Source: Alkalibacter rhizosphaerae (GTDB lineage Bacteria; Bacillota; Clostridia; Eubacteriales; Alkalibacteraceae). Taken from it: DNA of 64,000 nucleotides. The notes beneath the pieces were generated by a model. It searched no databases. It worked only from the letters and a program-made list of their open reading frames with translations, and was not told where the DNA came from. The stretch covers positions 1,302,001 through 1,366,000 of the forward strand of contig NZ_CP071444.1 in assembly GCF_017352215.1 (NCBI RefSeq). Direction: 5' to 3'. Made by a program: the position numbers and the translations under genes. Positions 9,503-17,565 of the stretch are shown here, piece after piece; the first letter of the stretch is position 1; the number at the start of each line of letters is the position of its first letter.

Positions 9503-10039
9503 TTATTTTTTATTGTCTCCAGTAAAATCCAATAAGCGCTGCAAGGTCGCCTGGTCCAGGTGTTGTGCCAGCTTGTTTTTTTCTGCCGACTGCTGCCTGG
9601 AAATTTTCTTCATGCTGGAACGGAGTGCAAACTCCACTTCTTTTTCCAACTCTCTGGCGCTGATGCGAATGCCACCAGCCGCCAATATCATCTTTTGCAG
9701 CATAAAATCTGATGTTGCCACCGTCACTTCGTGTAACGGGTGCAAATCGTATATGAACTTTTCAATATAGCTGTCTGCCGTTTGATTTTTCCCCGAATAG
9801 ACCACCTTTATTCCATGGATGTTCTCTTCCCTGGCCATTTCGCTGTTGTTGTAGGCATCAAACACCACCACCACGGTAAGGTTCTTCAACTTTGCGTATC
9901 CCTGCATCAGATCCACCAGGGCGTCTCGTGCATCTTCCAAACTGTGGTCCATCAGCCCTTTCAAACGATCCCAGTGGTTGATGATGTTGTAGCCGTCCAC
10001 CACCAGGAAATGTTTGATCCCTTTCAACTTATCGTTCAC
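9503..10039 (-). CDS. yacP: NYN-domain RNA-binding/nuclease-like protein YacP
   Basis: YacP (Rae1) is a ribosome-associated endoribonuclease in Bacillus subtilis. The protein carries the NYN/PIN-like fold start FLVVDGYNIINHWD with its acidic residue, then LEDARDALVDLMQGYA and VVVVFDAYNN. The open frame extends further upstream, but homologues begin right before the VDGYN segment, so the GTG at 10039 is preferred, giving 178 residues. This start overlaps the end of rlmB by 11 bases, which suggests translational coupling. An upstream ATG at 10093 is the alternative. Confidence 0.9.
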   Translation of the reverse strand: MNDKLKGIKHFLVVDGYNIINHWDRLKGLMDHSLEDARDALVDLMQGYAKLKNLTVVVVFDAYNNSEMAREENIHGIKVVYSGKNQTADSYIEKFIYDLHPLHEVTVATSDFMLQKMILAAGGIRISARELEKEVEFALRSSMKKISRQQSAEKNKLAQHLDQATLQRLLDFTGDNKK

Positions 10040-10883
10040 CCTTTCGCTGTCGCGCCGCTTCACAAAAGAGAACGCCGGCGGCAACGGATGCATTCAGGGA
10101 TTCCATGTTTCCGTACATGGGGATGGAGATGGTGAAATCGCAGTTCTCCTTGACCAGCCGTCCGATCCCCTTCCCTTCGCTGCCGATGACGATGGCCAGA
10201 GGACCTTTCAGGTTGGTATTGTAATAAGCCTCTCCCGACATGTCGGCTCCGCCGATCCAAAAACCCTTTTCCTTCAGATCCTGAAGGGTCTGGGCCAGGT
10301 TGGTGACTTTGCCGATCATCATGTGTTCGGCGGCTCCGGCGGAAGCTTTCACGGCAATGGGGGTCAGATCCACGGAACGGTTTTTGGTGATGATGATGCC
10401 GTGGACGCCGCAGGCATCTGCACTTCGTATGATGGCGCCGAAATTGTGGGGATCCGTCAGCTGGTCCAGGACCACTATAAATGGGTCCTCTCCCAGATCT
10501 TTGGCCTTCTGTATCATTTGTTCCGGCTCATAATAGGAGAAGTTGGTGGCAACAGCGATGATGCCCTGATGATTTCCTGTTTTGGTGGAATAGTCCAGCT
10601 TTTTCCGGTCCACCATCTGGATCTTGATGTTGCGCTCCTTGGCCAGATCGAAGATCTCTGTATTCCCGGTTTCCCTGCGTCCTTTTGCCACCATGATCTT
10701 TTCGATGGTCACATCGGAACGGAGTGCTTCCAGGACGGGATTCTTTCCTTCGATCTGCCGGACGTCCCGGGGAGGTCTTTCCGGTTTGTCTGTTTTCTCC
10801 GGAAGGTCTGTACTTTTGTCTTTTCCCCGTCGAAGATCTTTGCCTTGCTCTTTTGCATTTTTATCGTTTCGTTTTGCTTTCAT
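10029..10883 (-). CDS. rlmB: 23S rRNA (guanosine-2'-O-)-methyltransferase, TrmH/SpoU family
   Basis: This SPOUT methyltransferase is expected to methylate the ribose of a conserved 23S guanosine. After a Lys/Arg-rich N-terminal tail, an L30e-like substrate domain (about residues 45-120) leads into the knotted SpoU domain with NFGAIIRSADACGV, IVIGSEGKGIG and SLNASVAAGVLFCEAARQR. The start is the ATG at 10883 after AAGGAAGAG; the longer open frame would run into thyX. The product has 284 residues. It lies 11 bases after thyX. Confidence 0.93.
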   Translation of the reverse strand: MKAKRNDKNAKEQGKDLRRGKDKSTDLPEKTDKPERPPRDVRQIEGKNPVLEALRSDVTIEKIMVAKGRRETGNTEIFDLAKERNIKIQMVDRKKLDYSTKTGNHQGIIAVATNFSYYEPEQMIQKAKDLGEDPFIVVLDQLTDPHNFGAIIRSADACGVHGIIITKNRSVDLTPIAVKASAGAAEHMMIGKVTNLAQTLQDLKEKGFWIGGADMSGEAYYNTNLKGPLAIVIGSEGKGIGRLVKENCDFTISIPMYGNMESLNASVAAGVLFCEAARQRKGER

Positions 10884-10894
10884 CGGTCTCTTCC

Positions 10895-11665
10895 TTATAG
10901 GTTCTTGAATTTTTCGCGTATTTCGGTGATTTTCCCGCAAGTCATGGGTCCTTCCGGACAAGGTCCGTTGGCGCAGCTTGGTCCCGCATGCTTGAAGATC
11001 AATGGGGCTTCTTCCCGGACCAGTCGAAGCATCTGGGTGGCCAGTTCCCGAATTTCCCACTGGGCCCGTTCACAGCACCGGTGATGGAAGAAATGAAGCA
11101 ACTCCCTGGCGTTCATGGTGGCAATGATCTTGGTCTCGCAGGCATTGGGCAACACATATCGTGCATCCTCGATGGCCGTTTTTTCCGCCTTGCCTTTGGC
11201 CGCCTTTTCGCTGTCTCCGGCCTCCAAATATTCCCGAAGTCGGGCTTCCCTCAATTTTTCCACCAGTTGATCGTAGATCTCCTGGTCTTTTTCCATGGCC
11301 TTTACAAACAACTCTTTGGCTTCCGGTATCTCTGCGATCTGAGGCGGAACCACATACTCAAACTGGTTCTCTGTGACGTATCTTTGGGATTTTTGGGAGT
11401 AGCTGGCTACTCGGTGGCGCACCAGTTGGTGGGTCAGGCTGCGGGAGACTCCTTCGATGCCAAAAGTAAAGGATACGTGCTCTATGGGGGATTCATGTCC
11501 CATGTCCATCAATTTGGACAAAAAATTGTTGACGGTTTTTTCATCCAACCCTTCCATCAGTTTTTCGATCCCGCTGGGCGAATAGCACAGCTTGGCAGCG
11601 GCGGAGATCAATTTCTCCGGCTCCGGGGTGTGGGCCAAAATTTCCACTTTCAATGTTGTTTCCAT
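10895..11665 (-). CDS. thyX: flavin-dependent thymidylate synthase
   Basis: ThyX makes dTMP from dUMP using methylenetetrahydrofolate and FAD. The signature reads [14 protein letters not shown], a recognisable version of the RHRxxSxNxxSxR motif with Tyr and Lys variants. [12 protein letters not shown] precedes it, and a C-terminal [19 protein letters not shown] segment binds substrate. Two starts are near each other; the ATG at 11665 after GGAGGAA is better placed than the one at 11680. A Cys-rich tail ([19 protein letters not shown]) is unusual in composition but seen in Clostridia. Confidence 0.94.
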   Translation of the reverse strand: METTLKVEILAHTPEPEKLISAAAKLCYSPSGIEKLMEGLDEKTVNNFLSKLMDMGHESPIEHVSFTFGIEGVSRSLTHQLVRHRVASYSQKSQRYVTENQFEYVVPPQIAEIPEAKELFVKAMEKDQEIYDQLVEKLREARLREYLEAGDSEKAAKGKAEKTAIEDARYVLPNACETKIIATMNARELLHFFHHRCCERAQWEIRELATQMLRLVREEAPLIFKHAGPSCANGPCPEGPMTCGKITEIREKFKNL

Positions 11666-11708
11666 CTGCGATTCCTCCATCCATGTATTTTTCGATCCAT
11701 TGCTTCAT

Positions 11709-12830
11709 CTATACCCTGGGAAAGTACTGGTAAAAGTAGGCAAGCACATTTCCGTTGTATAACTTTCGGTTTCTTTTTGCCTTCATGCCGAAATGCCGCT
11801 CAAATTCCAGATGTCCCGTTAAAACGTGGAGGGAATGGTCTTTCAACTTTTTATACGCCTTTCCCACATCCCGATAGAGTTCTTCCACTTCCCGCTTGCC
11901 CATCAGCCGCTCTCCATAGGGCGGATTCATGATGATGGTCCCTTTCCCCTGCAGGGTCCCCAGTTGCCTGGCATCCCGTTTCTCAAATCGGATCAGGTGA
12001 TCCACTCCCGCCAGGCGGGCGTTTTCCCTGGCTATGGCCAAAGATGCTTCGTCAATGTCCCAACCGGTGATCTTCACGCCTTCCACCTGCTCAGGAGTGT
12101 AGTTTTTCTCCACCTGGAATGCAGATCGAAAAGACTCGTTCCAGGTTTCACTGACAAAGGTCCGATGGCGGCCGGGTTTATCCTCCATGGCCAGCAGGGC
12201 CGCTTCGATAAGGATGGTCCCCGACCCGCAAAAGGGATCCAGAAGGGGGATGTCTTTTCTCCATCCGGACAAGAGTACCATGGCTGCTGCCAGGGTCTCT
12301 TTCAGGGGGGCTTCGTTCCCCTTTGCCCGGTAACCCCGCTTGTTCAATCCACTTCCGCTGGTATCCAGGAACAAGGTCACCTGGTCTTTCAGGATGTGGA
12401 CATGGATGGGCACCATGTTTTCCGTTTCATCGAACCAGTCGATGCGGTATTTGGATTGGAGTCGGTCCACCACCGCTTTTTTTACGATCCTCTGGCAGTC
12501 GGATTTGCTGAAAAGGGCCGACTTGACGGAGGTGGCCTTGGCTACGGGGAAGGCGTCCTTCTTTCCGATCCACTCTTCCCAAGGCAGGGCTTTTGTTTTT
12601 TCAAATAGCTCGTCAAAGGTGACGGCTTCAAAGGTGCCCACCACCAGCAAGACCCGGTCGGCGGTGCGAAGACCTACGTTAGCCCTGGCCACGTCGGCCT
12701 GGGTCCCCGTAAAATACACCTTCCCGTTGTCCGCCTTGGCGTCCTGGTACCCCATCCGAAACAGTTCCTTTTTCAGTATGCCTTCCAGGCCAAAGGTACA
12801 GGCTGCCGCGATCTGAAATTTACGATCCAT
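11709..12830 (-). CDS. THUMP-domain class I SAM-dependent RNA methyltransferase (RlmL/YpsC type)
   Basis: This is a predicted 23S rRNA guanine-N2 methyltransferase. An N-terminal ferredoxin-like and THUMP domain (residues 1-155) is followed by a Rossmann methyltransferase with LLDPFCGSGTILIEAALLA for SAM binding and the catalytic IMNPPYGERL motif. The ATG at 12830 follows AGGTGG, giving 373 residues and an 11-base overlap with the hisS end; a GTG three codons earlier is possible. It matches the N-terminal half of the E. coli RlmKL fusion. Confidence 0.9.
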   Translation of the reverse strand: MDRKFQIAAACTFGLEGILKKELFRMGYQDAKADNGKVYFTGTQADVARANVGLRTADRVLLVVGTFEAVTFDELFEKTKALPWEEWIGKKDAFPVAKATSVKSALFSKSDCQRIVKKAVVDRLQSKYRIDWFDETENMVPIHVHILKDQVTLFLDTSGSGLNKRGYRAKGNEAPLKETLAAAMVLLSGWRKDIPLLDPFCGSGTILIEAALLAMEDKPGRHRTFVSETWNESFRSAFQVEKNYTPEQVEGVKITGWDIDEASLAIARENARLAGVDHLIRFEKRDARQLGTLQGKGTIIMNPPYGERLMGKREVEELYRDVGKAYKKLKDHSLHVLTGHLEFERHFGMKAKRNRKLYNGNVLAYFYQYFPRV

Positions 12831-14073
12831 TGGGTCCACCTAAAGTCTGTACTTCTTCATCCCTGCCAAAGATCCACAAGTGGGTGAATCCGGCTTCTTC
12901 CAGCTGGCCGATCTGTTTGCCCAATTTCTTTTTCGCTTTCATGACGGATACGGCAAAGCCGCCTTCTCGAAGTTGGTCCGCCTTCTCCACGACCCGGGCC
13001 ACAGGATCCGTTTCATCGTAGAGCAATGCCAGACGCTGCAAGGCATCGGACCGGGACCGGCCTTCCTCCTGCAAAATGGTGACGATCCGTTCGAATCCGA
13101 TGGAGAATCCCACGGCGGGAACGGATTGTTTGGAAAACTTTCCGATCAGTCCGTCGTAGCGACCCCCTCCTGCAATGGAAAATCCGTATGGACCATAGGA
13201 AACTTCAAAGATCATTCCCGTATAGTACCCCATTCCCCGTACCAGGGTGGGATCGAAGCTGACTTGATACTTCCCTTGGGAGAGCTGCTCCATGGCTTCC
13301 ATGGTGCCCACCAGGCCTTCTACGGCGGTCTCGTCCAATCCCTGGCCTTTCAGGTCGCCTGCGGACAGGCCTTCCGCCAGATCCAGCAGCCGTTGGGCTC
13401 CTTCCGGCCCTTGTTCCATGGCGGAGAGTTCCTCCAATACCCCTTGCGCTCCGATCTTGTCCAGCTTGTCCAAGATGACGCTGACCGCTCCCATCTGCTC
13501 CGTCTCGTATCCCGCCTTGGCCATCATGCCTGTAAGGATCCGTCGATCGTTGATGCGGACGGTGAAATTTTCGAAACCTATTTCCTGGAGTGCTTTTGCC
13601 GTCGTATCGATCAGCTCCACTTCCGCCTGCCAGGATCCATCCCCAATAATGTCGATGTCACACTGCTTGAAAGAACGGAAACGTCCCTTTTGGGGTCGCT
13701 CCGCCCGGTAGACGTTGCCGATCTGGATGGCTTTGAAGGGCATGGGCAGATGTTGCCGGTTGTTGGAATAAAAACGGCTCAAGGGCAGGGTCAGGTCGTA
13801 GCGCAGTCCGATGTCGCACAGGTCCATGACCGATGCATTTTCGTCCAGCTGAAGCTTCTCTCCCCTTTTTAAAATAGTGAAGAGCATTTTTAGATTTTCT
13901 CCGCCTTCGCTGTCCAACAACAGCTCCAAACTTTCCAGAGCCGGCGTTTCGATGCGCTGGAACCCGTGGGTGGTGTATGTTTTCAATATGGCTGCTTCCA
14001 ACCGGTCCCGCACGATCATTTCATCGGGCAGGATGTCTCTTGTTCCCCGAACCGGGGTTGCGTTTTTTGCCAT
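12820..14073 (-). CDS. hisS: histidyl-tRNA synthetase
   Basis: This class II synthetase charges tRNA-His. The 417-residue protein starts MAKNATPVRGTRDILPDE. It has motif 2 (QIGNVYRAERPQKGRFRSFKQCDIDIIGD), the histidine-A loops LVRGMGYYTGMIFE and GGGRYDGLIG, and motif 3 GFSIGFERI. A short anticodon-binding domain ends the protein. It lies 64 bases after tyrS, with a strong hairpin between them. No T-box leader is visible. Confidence 0.97.
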   Translation of the reverse strand: MAKNATPVRGTRDILPDEMIVRDRLEAAILKTYTTHGFQRIETPALESLELLLDSEGGENLKMLFTILKRGEKLQLDENASVMDLCDIGLRYDLTLPLSRFYSNNRQHLPMPFKAIQIGNVYRAERPQKGRFRSFKQCDIDIIGDGSWQAEVELIDTTAKALQEIGFENFTVRINDRRILTGMMAKAGYETEQMGAVSVILDKLDKIGAQGVLEELSAMEQGPEGAQRLLDLAEGLSAGDLKGQGLDETAVEGLVGTMEAMEQLSQGKYQVSFDPTLVRGMGYYTGMIFEVSYGPYGFSIAGGGRYDGLIGKFSKQSVPAVGFSIGFERIVTILQEEGRSRSDALQRLALLYDETDPVARVVEKADQLREGGFAVSVMKAKKKLGKQIGQLEEAGFTHLWIFGRDEEVQTLGGPNGS

Positions 14074-14091
14074 GGTTACCTCCTGTTTGCA

Positions 14092-14134
14092 AAAGATGCC
14101 GCCTGATGATCTCTTTCGTCAGCAAGCGGCATCG
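14092..14134 (-). terminator. hairpin between tyrS and hisS
   Basis: On the minus strand GATGCCGC and TGA pair with TCA and GCGGCATC around a loop of about ten bases, followed by TTTTG. It may end tyrS transcripts partly or work as a stabilising or attenuating structure before the hisS ribosome site. The T-run is short. Confidence 0.55.
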
Positions 14135-14136
14135 CA

Positions 14137-15360
14137 TTATCTGAACTTGATGCGGTGATATACTTTCTTTCCTTTTTTAATGACGATATGGTCTTGCGAC
14201 AAGGTCTCTACGGGGATCTGGTAGTGGATGTCTTCGATCTTTTCTCCATCGACCTGGATCCCTCCCTGGACCACCAAACGTCTGGCTTCGCTTTTGCTGG
14301 GGGCAAGTCCCGCCTCCACCAAAAGATCCAGAATGGCCTTTTCTCCAAGTTCCTCTGCCGTCATTTCCGTGGTGGGCATGTCTTCTGCTTCGCCGCCGCC
14401 GGCGAACAAGCTTCGGGCCAGTTCCTGGGCCTTTTGGGCCTCTTCTTCGCCATGGATGATCTTCGTTACTTCAAAAGCCAGCACTTCCTTGGCACGGTTT
14501 ATTTCCGCTCCATCCAGGCTGGACAGGGAATTCACTTCCTCCATGGGAAGGAAGGTGAGAAGACACAGGCATTTGTTCACATCGGCGTCATCCACATTTC
14601 GCCAGTACTGGTAAAACTCATAGGGACTTGTTTTTTCCGGATCCAGCCATAAGGCGCCTTTTTCCGTCTTGCCCATCTTTTTACCGTCGGCAGTGGTCAA
14701 CAGGGTGAAGGTCATGCCGTAAGCCTGACCGCCTTCTTTTCTGCGGATCAATTCCGTACCTGCCAAAATATTGGACCACTGGTCGTTTCCGCCCAGCTGC
14801 ATTTTGCATTGATGATCCTGGTACAAGACCAAAAAGTCGTAAGCCTGCATGATCATGTAGTTGAATTCCAAAAAGGTGAGGCCTTTCTCCATCCGGGTTT
14901 TGTAGCAGTCCGCCGCCAGCATCCGATTGACGGAAAAGTGGACTCCCACTTCCCGAAGGAGGGTCACGTAATTCAAATCCAGAAGCCAGGATGCATTGTC
15001 CAGCATCATTGCTTTTCCATCGGAAAAATCCAGAAACTTTTTAAACACTTCCCGGAACCTCTCTCCATTGGCCTGGATCTGTTCCTGGGTGAGCATCTTT
15101 CGCATGTCTGTCTTGTCCGTAGGATCCCCCACCATGGTGGTTCCACCCCCGATCAGGGCAATGGGTCGGTGTCCGTGACGCTGCATGTGGGTCATGACCA
15201 TGATCTGGAGAAAATGCCCGATATGCAGGCTGTCTGCCGTTGGATCGAATCCTATATAAAAAGTGACGGCTTCCTTGGCAAGAAGTTCCCGGATCTCCTC
15301 TTCGTGGGTGCATTGTTCGATAAATCCCCGTTCCTGTAATACATCAAATACGTTGTTCAT
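14137..15360 (-). CDS. tyrS: tyrosyl-tRNA synthetase
   Basis: This class I synthetase charges tRNA-Tyr. It has the HIGH motif as LHIGHFLQ (around residue 48), the tyrosine-binding [22 protein letters not shown], and KMGKT in place of KMSKS, as in the Bacillus-type TyrRS. An S4 RNA-binding domain ends the protein ([14 protein letters not shown]). The ATG at 15360 follows GGAGG by five bases, giving 407 residues. The upstream region is divergent with lspA and too short for the T-box common before Firmicutes tyrS. Confidence 0.97.
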   Translation of the reverse strand: MNNVFDVLQERGFIEQCTHEEEIRELLAKEAVTFYIGFDPTADSLHIGHFLQIMVMTHMQRHGHRPIALIGGGTTMVGDPTDKTDMRKMLTQEQIQANGERFREVFKKFLDFSDGKAMMLDNASWLLDLNYVTLLREVGVHFSVNRMLAADCYKTRMEKGLTFLEFNYMIMQAYDFLVLYQDHQCKMQLGGNDQWSNILAGTELIRRKEGGQAYGMTFTLLTTADGKKMGKTEKGALWLDPEKTSPYEFYQYWRNVDDADVNKCLCLLTFLPMEEVNSLSSLDGAEINRAKEVLAFEVTKIIHGEEEAQKAQELARSLFAGGGEAEDMPTTEMTAEELGEKAILDLLVEAGLAPSKSEARRLVVQGGIQVDGEKIEDIHYQIPVETLSQDHIVIKKGKKVYHRIKFR

Positions 15361-15407
15361 TGGTTCCTCCTGTTTGTTCCCTCTGTTTTGTGGTTCCTTG
15401 AAATGTA

Positions 15408-15437
15408 TTGTACAGCATCTCAAGAGTATATTATACT
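15408..15437 (+). promoter_or_regulatory. promoter of lspA, overlapping a candidate tyrS promoter
   Basis: TTGTAC (15408-15413) and TATACT (15432-15437) with 18 bases between point toward lspA. On the opposite strand TATAAT covers 15430-15435, so the -10 boxes of the two divergent genes may overlap. The minus-strand -35 is weak. Confidence 0.6.
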
Positions 15438-15468
15438 ATATCTACAATACTATTTTGGAGGGTCGCTG

Positions 15469-15927
15469 TTGAGTTATTTTATCATATTTTTCATCGTTGT
15501 TCTGGATCAATTTTCAAAGCATCTGGTGCTGACCCGTTTGGTCGGCCGGGGAACATATCCCCTCATCGACGGCGTCTTTCACCTTACCTATGTGGAAAAC
15601 ACCGGCGCAGCATTCAGCATATTCACGGATATGCAGCTTTTTTTAAAGATCGTTACTTCCATATTCATCATTTTTTTGTTTTTCCTTCTTATTTTTCACT
15701 TGAGAAGAGAAAAAAAATTCACATGGAAGGCCTTGTCCCTGTCTTTCGTCATCGGCGGAGCCATCGGAAACCTGATCGACCGCTTTCGATTTCAGTTCGT
15801 CGTGGACTTTTTTGATTTTCGCCTGATCAATTTTGCCGTCTTCAATGTGGCGGACAGCTTCATTGTCGTTGGAAGCATTCTGTTGATCCTTGTCTTGATG
15901 AAGGATCCTTCCGATCACCTATTCTGA
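15469..15927 (+). CDS. lspA: lipoprotein signal peptidase (signal peptidase II)
   Basis: LspA cuts the signal peptides of lipoproteins in the membrane; MetQ at 30.1 kb would be one substrate. The TTG at 15469, seven bases after GGAGGG, is the best start and gives 152 residues with four membrane helices. Conserved features are DQFSKHLV near the N-terminus, VENTGAAFSIF, GNLIDR with the first catalytic Asp, and VFNVADSFIVVG with the second. Its end overlaps the convergent GntR gene by nine bases. Confidence 0.95.
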   Translation: MSYFIIFFIVVLDQFSKHLVLTRLVGRGTYPLIDGVFHLTYVENTGAAFSIFTDMQLFLKIVTSIFIIFLFFLLIFHLRREKKFTWKALSLSFVIGGAIGNLIDRFRFQFVVDFFDFRLINFAVFNVADSFIVVGSILLILVLMKDPSDHLF

Positions 15928-16599
15928 TTTGGAACGGTCTTCAATGGAAGTGATCAGCCGCTCCGTTGTTGCGATGTGGGTCTCTGCCACGATCCTGGCT
16001 TTTTCCGAATCATTGTTGGCGATGGCTTCCAGCAATTCGTTGTGTTCGGCGATCAAGATCTCCGTATTTTTGATCTTGGTGAAATAAGCCACCCGAAAAC
16101 GCTGTACTTGCTCTCTTAAAGAACTGATCAACTGGATCAGTTTTTTATTTTTTGAAGCCCGGTACATGACGTCGTGAAATTCCGAATCAAAGTGGATCAG
16201 CTTGACCACGTCCTGGTCACTGGCCGCCTGCTTGAATTTATCCACGATCTCCCGCAGGGTAGACACCTCTTCTTCACCGGCGTTTTTTGCTGCCAGGGAT
16301 GCAGCCAGACCTTCCAATACGGCCCGGATCTCCAAAACTTCCTTCACATCTTCACTGGACAGTCCGGCAACATAGGCTCCTTTTCTGGGGACCATGATCA
16401 CCAGTCCTTCCAACTCCAGCTTTCGGATCGCTTCCCGGACCGGGGTCCTGCTCACACCCATCTGTTCCGCCAGCTGGACTTCCATCAGTCGTTGCCCCGG
16501 CTTGAAATCTCCGTTGACGATGGCTTCCCGCATGGTGGTAAAAACGATCTCCCGCAAGGGTTTATAGGTGTCCATGTCGATTTTCAAAAAATGTTCCAT
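15919..16599 (-). CDS. GntR-family regulator with FCD effector domain
   Basis: This is a FadR-subfamily transcription factor. The N-terminal winged helix (residues about 10-75) contains LAEQMGVSRTPVREAIRKLELEGLV and the wing PRKGAYV. The all-helical FCD domain follows, with metal-ligand type residues in FDSEFHDVMYRAS and EHNELLEAI. The ATG at 16599 is chosen (226 residues), although the frame continues upstream to the end of ispE. It lies 25 bases after ispE. Its ligand cannot be told from sequence; FCD regulators often sense organic acids. Confidence 0.85.
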   Translation of the reverse strand: MEHFLKIDMDTYKPLREIVFTTMREAIVNGDFKPGQRLMEVQLAEQMGVSRTPVREAIRKLELEGLVIMVPRKGAYVAGLSSEDVKEVLEIRAVLEGLAASLAAKNAGEEEVSTLREIVDKFKQAASDQDVVKLIHFDSEFHDVMYRASKNKKLIQLISSLREQVQRFRVAYFTKIKNTEILIAEHNELLEAIANNDSEKARIVAETHIATTERLITSIEDRSKSE

Positions 16600-16624
16600 T
16601 GATTGTTCCACTCCTTCGTTTTCC

Positions 16625-17472
16625 TTAACAAGTTCCGGCAAGGTAGGTCTCCCTGTACAGGGTGCGGAAATGTTCCCGGACCTCTTCCGCTTTGTCCCGA
16701 TCCCGGAAAAGACCGTACATGGTGGGACCGCTGCCGCTCATGAGACATCCGTCCGCTCCCAGACGGGTGAAGTCTTTCTTGATCTTTCCCAACAGGGGGT
16801 AGGCTTCGAAAGTGCCTGGTTCAAAGACGTTGACCAGCCCCGATTCGATGGTTTTTCGGTCGCCTTTTCGGATGGCTTGGCACATTCCAAGGTTGTCTGG
16901 CCGCAGGAGCCGTTCCCCTGGTTTGAAATGGGAGAAAGCCCATCCGGTGGAGATCCCAAAATCCGGCTTCACCAAAACCACATGGTATTCGGGTAGGGGG
17001 GGCAGGGGGGTCAAAATATTCCCCGTCCCTTCTGCAAGGGCCGTCCCCCCAGCAGGCAGAAAGGCACGTCTGCACCGATGGTGTTTCCCAGGTCCATCAA
17101 GGTTTCCCGGGACATGCCAAGCTCCCACATGGCGTTCAGGGCCTTCAACACCCCGGCTGCGTTGGCGGATCCTCCCGCCAGGCCCGCTTCCAAGGGTATG
17201 TTCTTTTCGATGTGGATGCGGATCCCTTTTCGGATCCCCGCCTTCTCCATGATGACCCGGGCCGCTTTATAGACCAGGTTGGAGGGGTCGCAGGGGATCC
17301 TTGGATCGGTGCAGCCGACCTGGATGCCCCCTTCCCCTTCTTCCAGGGTGAGCACATCGCAAAGATCCACGGTCTGCATGATCATGGACAGATCGTGGTA
17401 GCCGTCCTCCCGTTTTCCCAGGATGTCCAAGGTCAAATTGATTTTTGCCGGTGTTCTTATGGTCGTTTTCAT
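16625..17472 (-). pseudogene. ispE: 4-diphosphocytidyl-2-C-methyl-D-erythritol kinase, with an apparent one-base frameshift
   Basis: IspE phosphorylates CDP-ME in the MEP isoprenoid pathway. The N-terminal part (from ATG at 17472 after GAGG) reads KTTIRTPAKINLTLDI through IPLEAGLAGGSANAAGVLKA, the GHMP-kinase ATP site, to ADVPFCLLGG. It then hits a stop at 17011 in this frame. The frame shifted by one base continues with TALAEGTGNILTPLPPLP and runs through LMSGSGPTMYG to 16625. The break is at a run of six G (17045-17050). One more base would give a normal 282-residue protein. Sequencing error, a real mutation, or -1 slippage are all possible; the pathway is usually essential. Confidence 0.88.
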
Positions 17473-17565
17473 TGTTGCCTCTTTTGTTTTTTTAATATTG
17501 TATACTAAATTCAATCTACTATGATACTACCCTACCTGCATCGCAGCTGTCAATATCATTGTATC

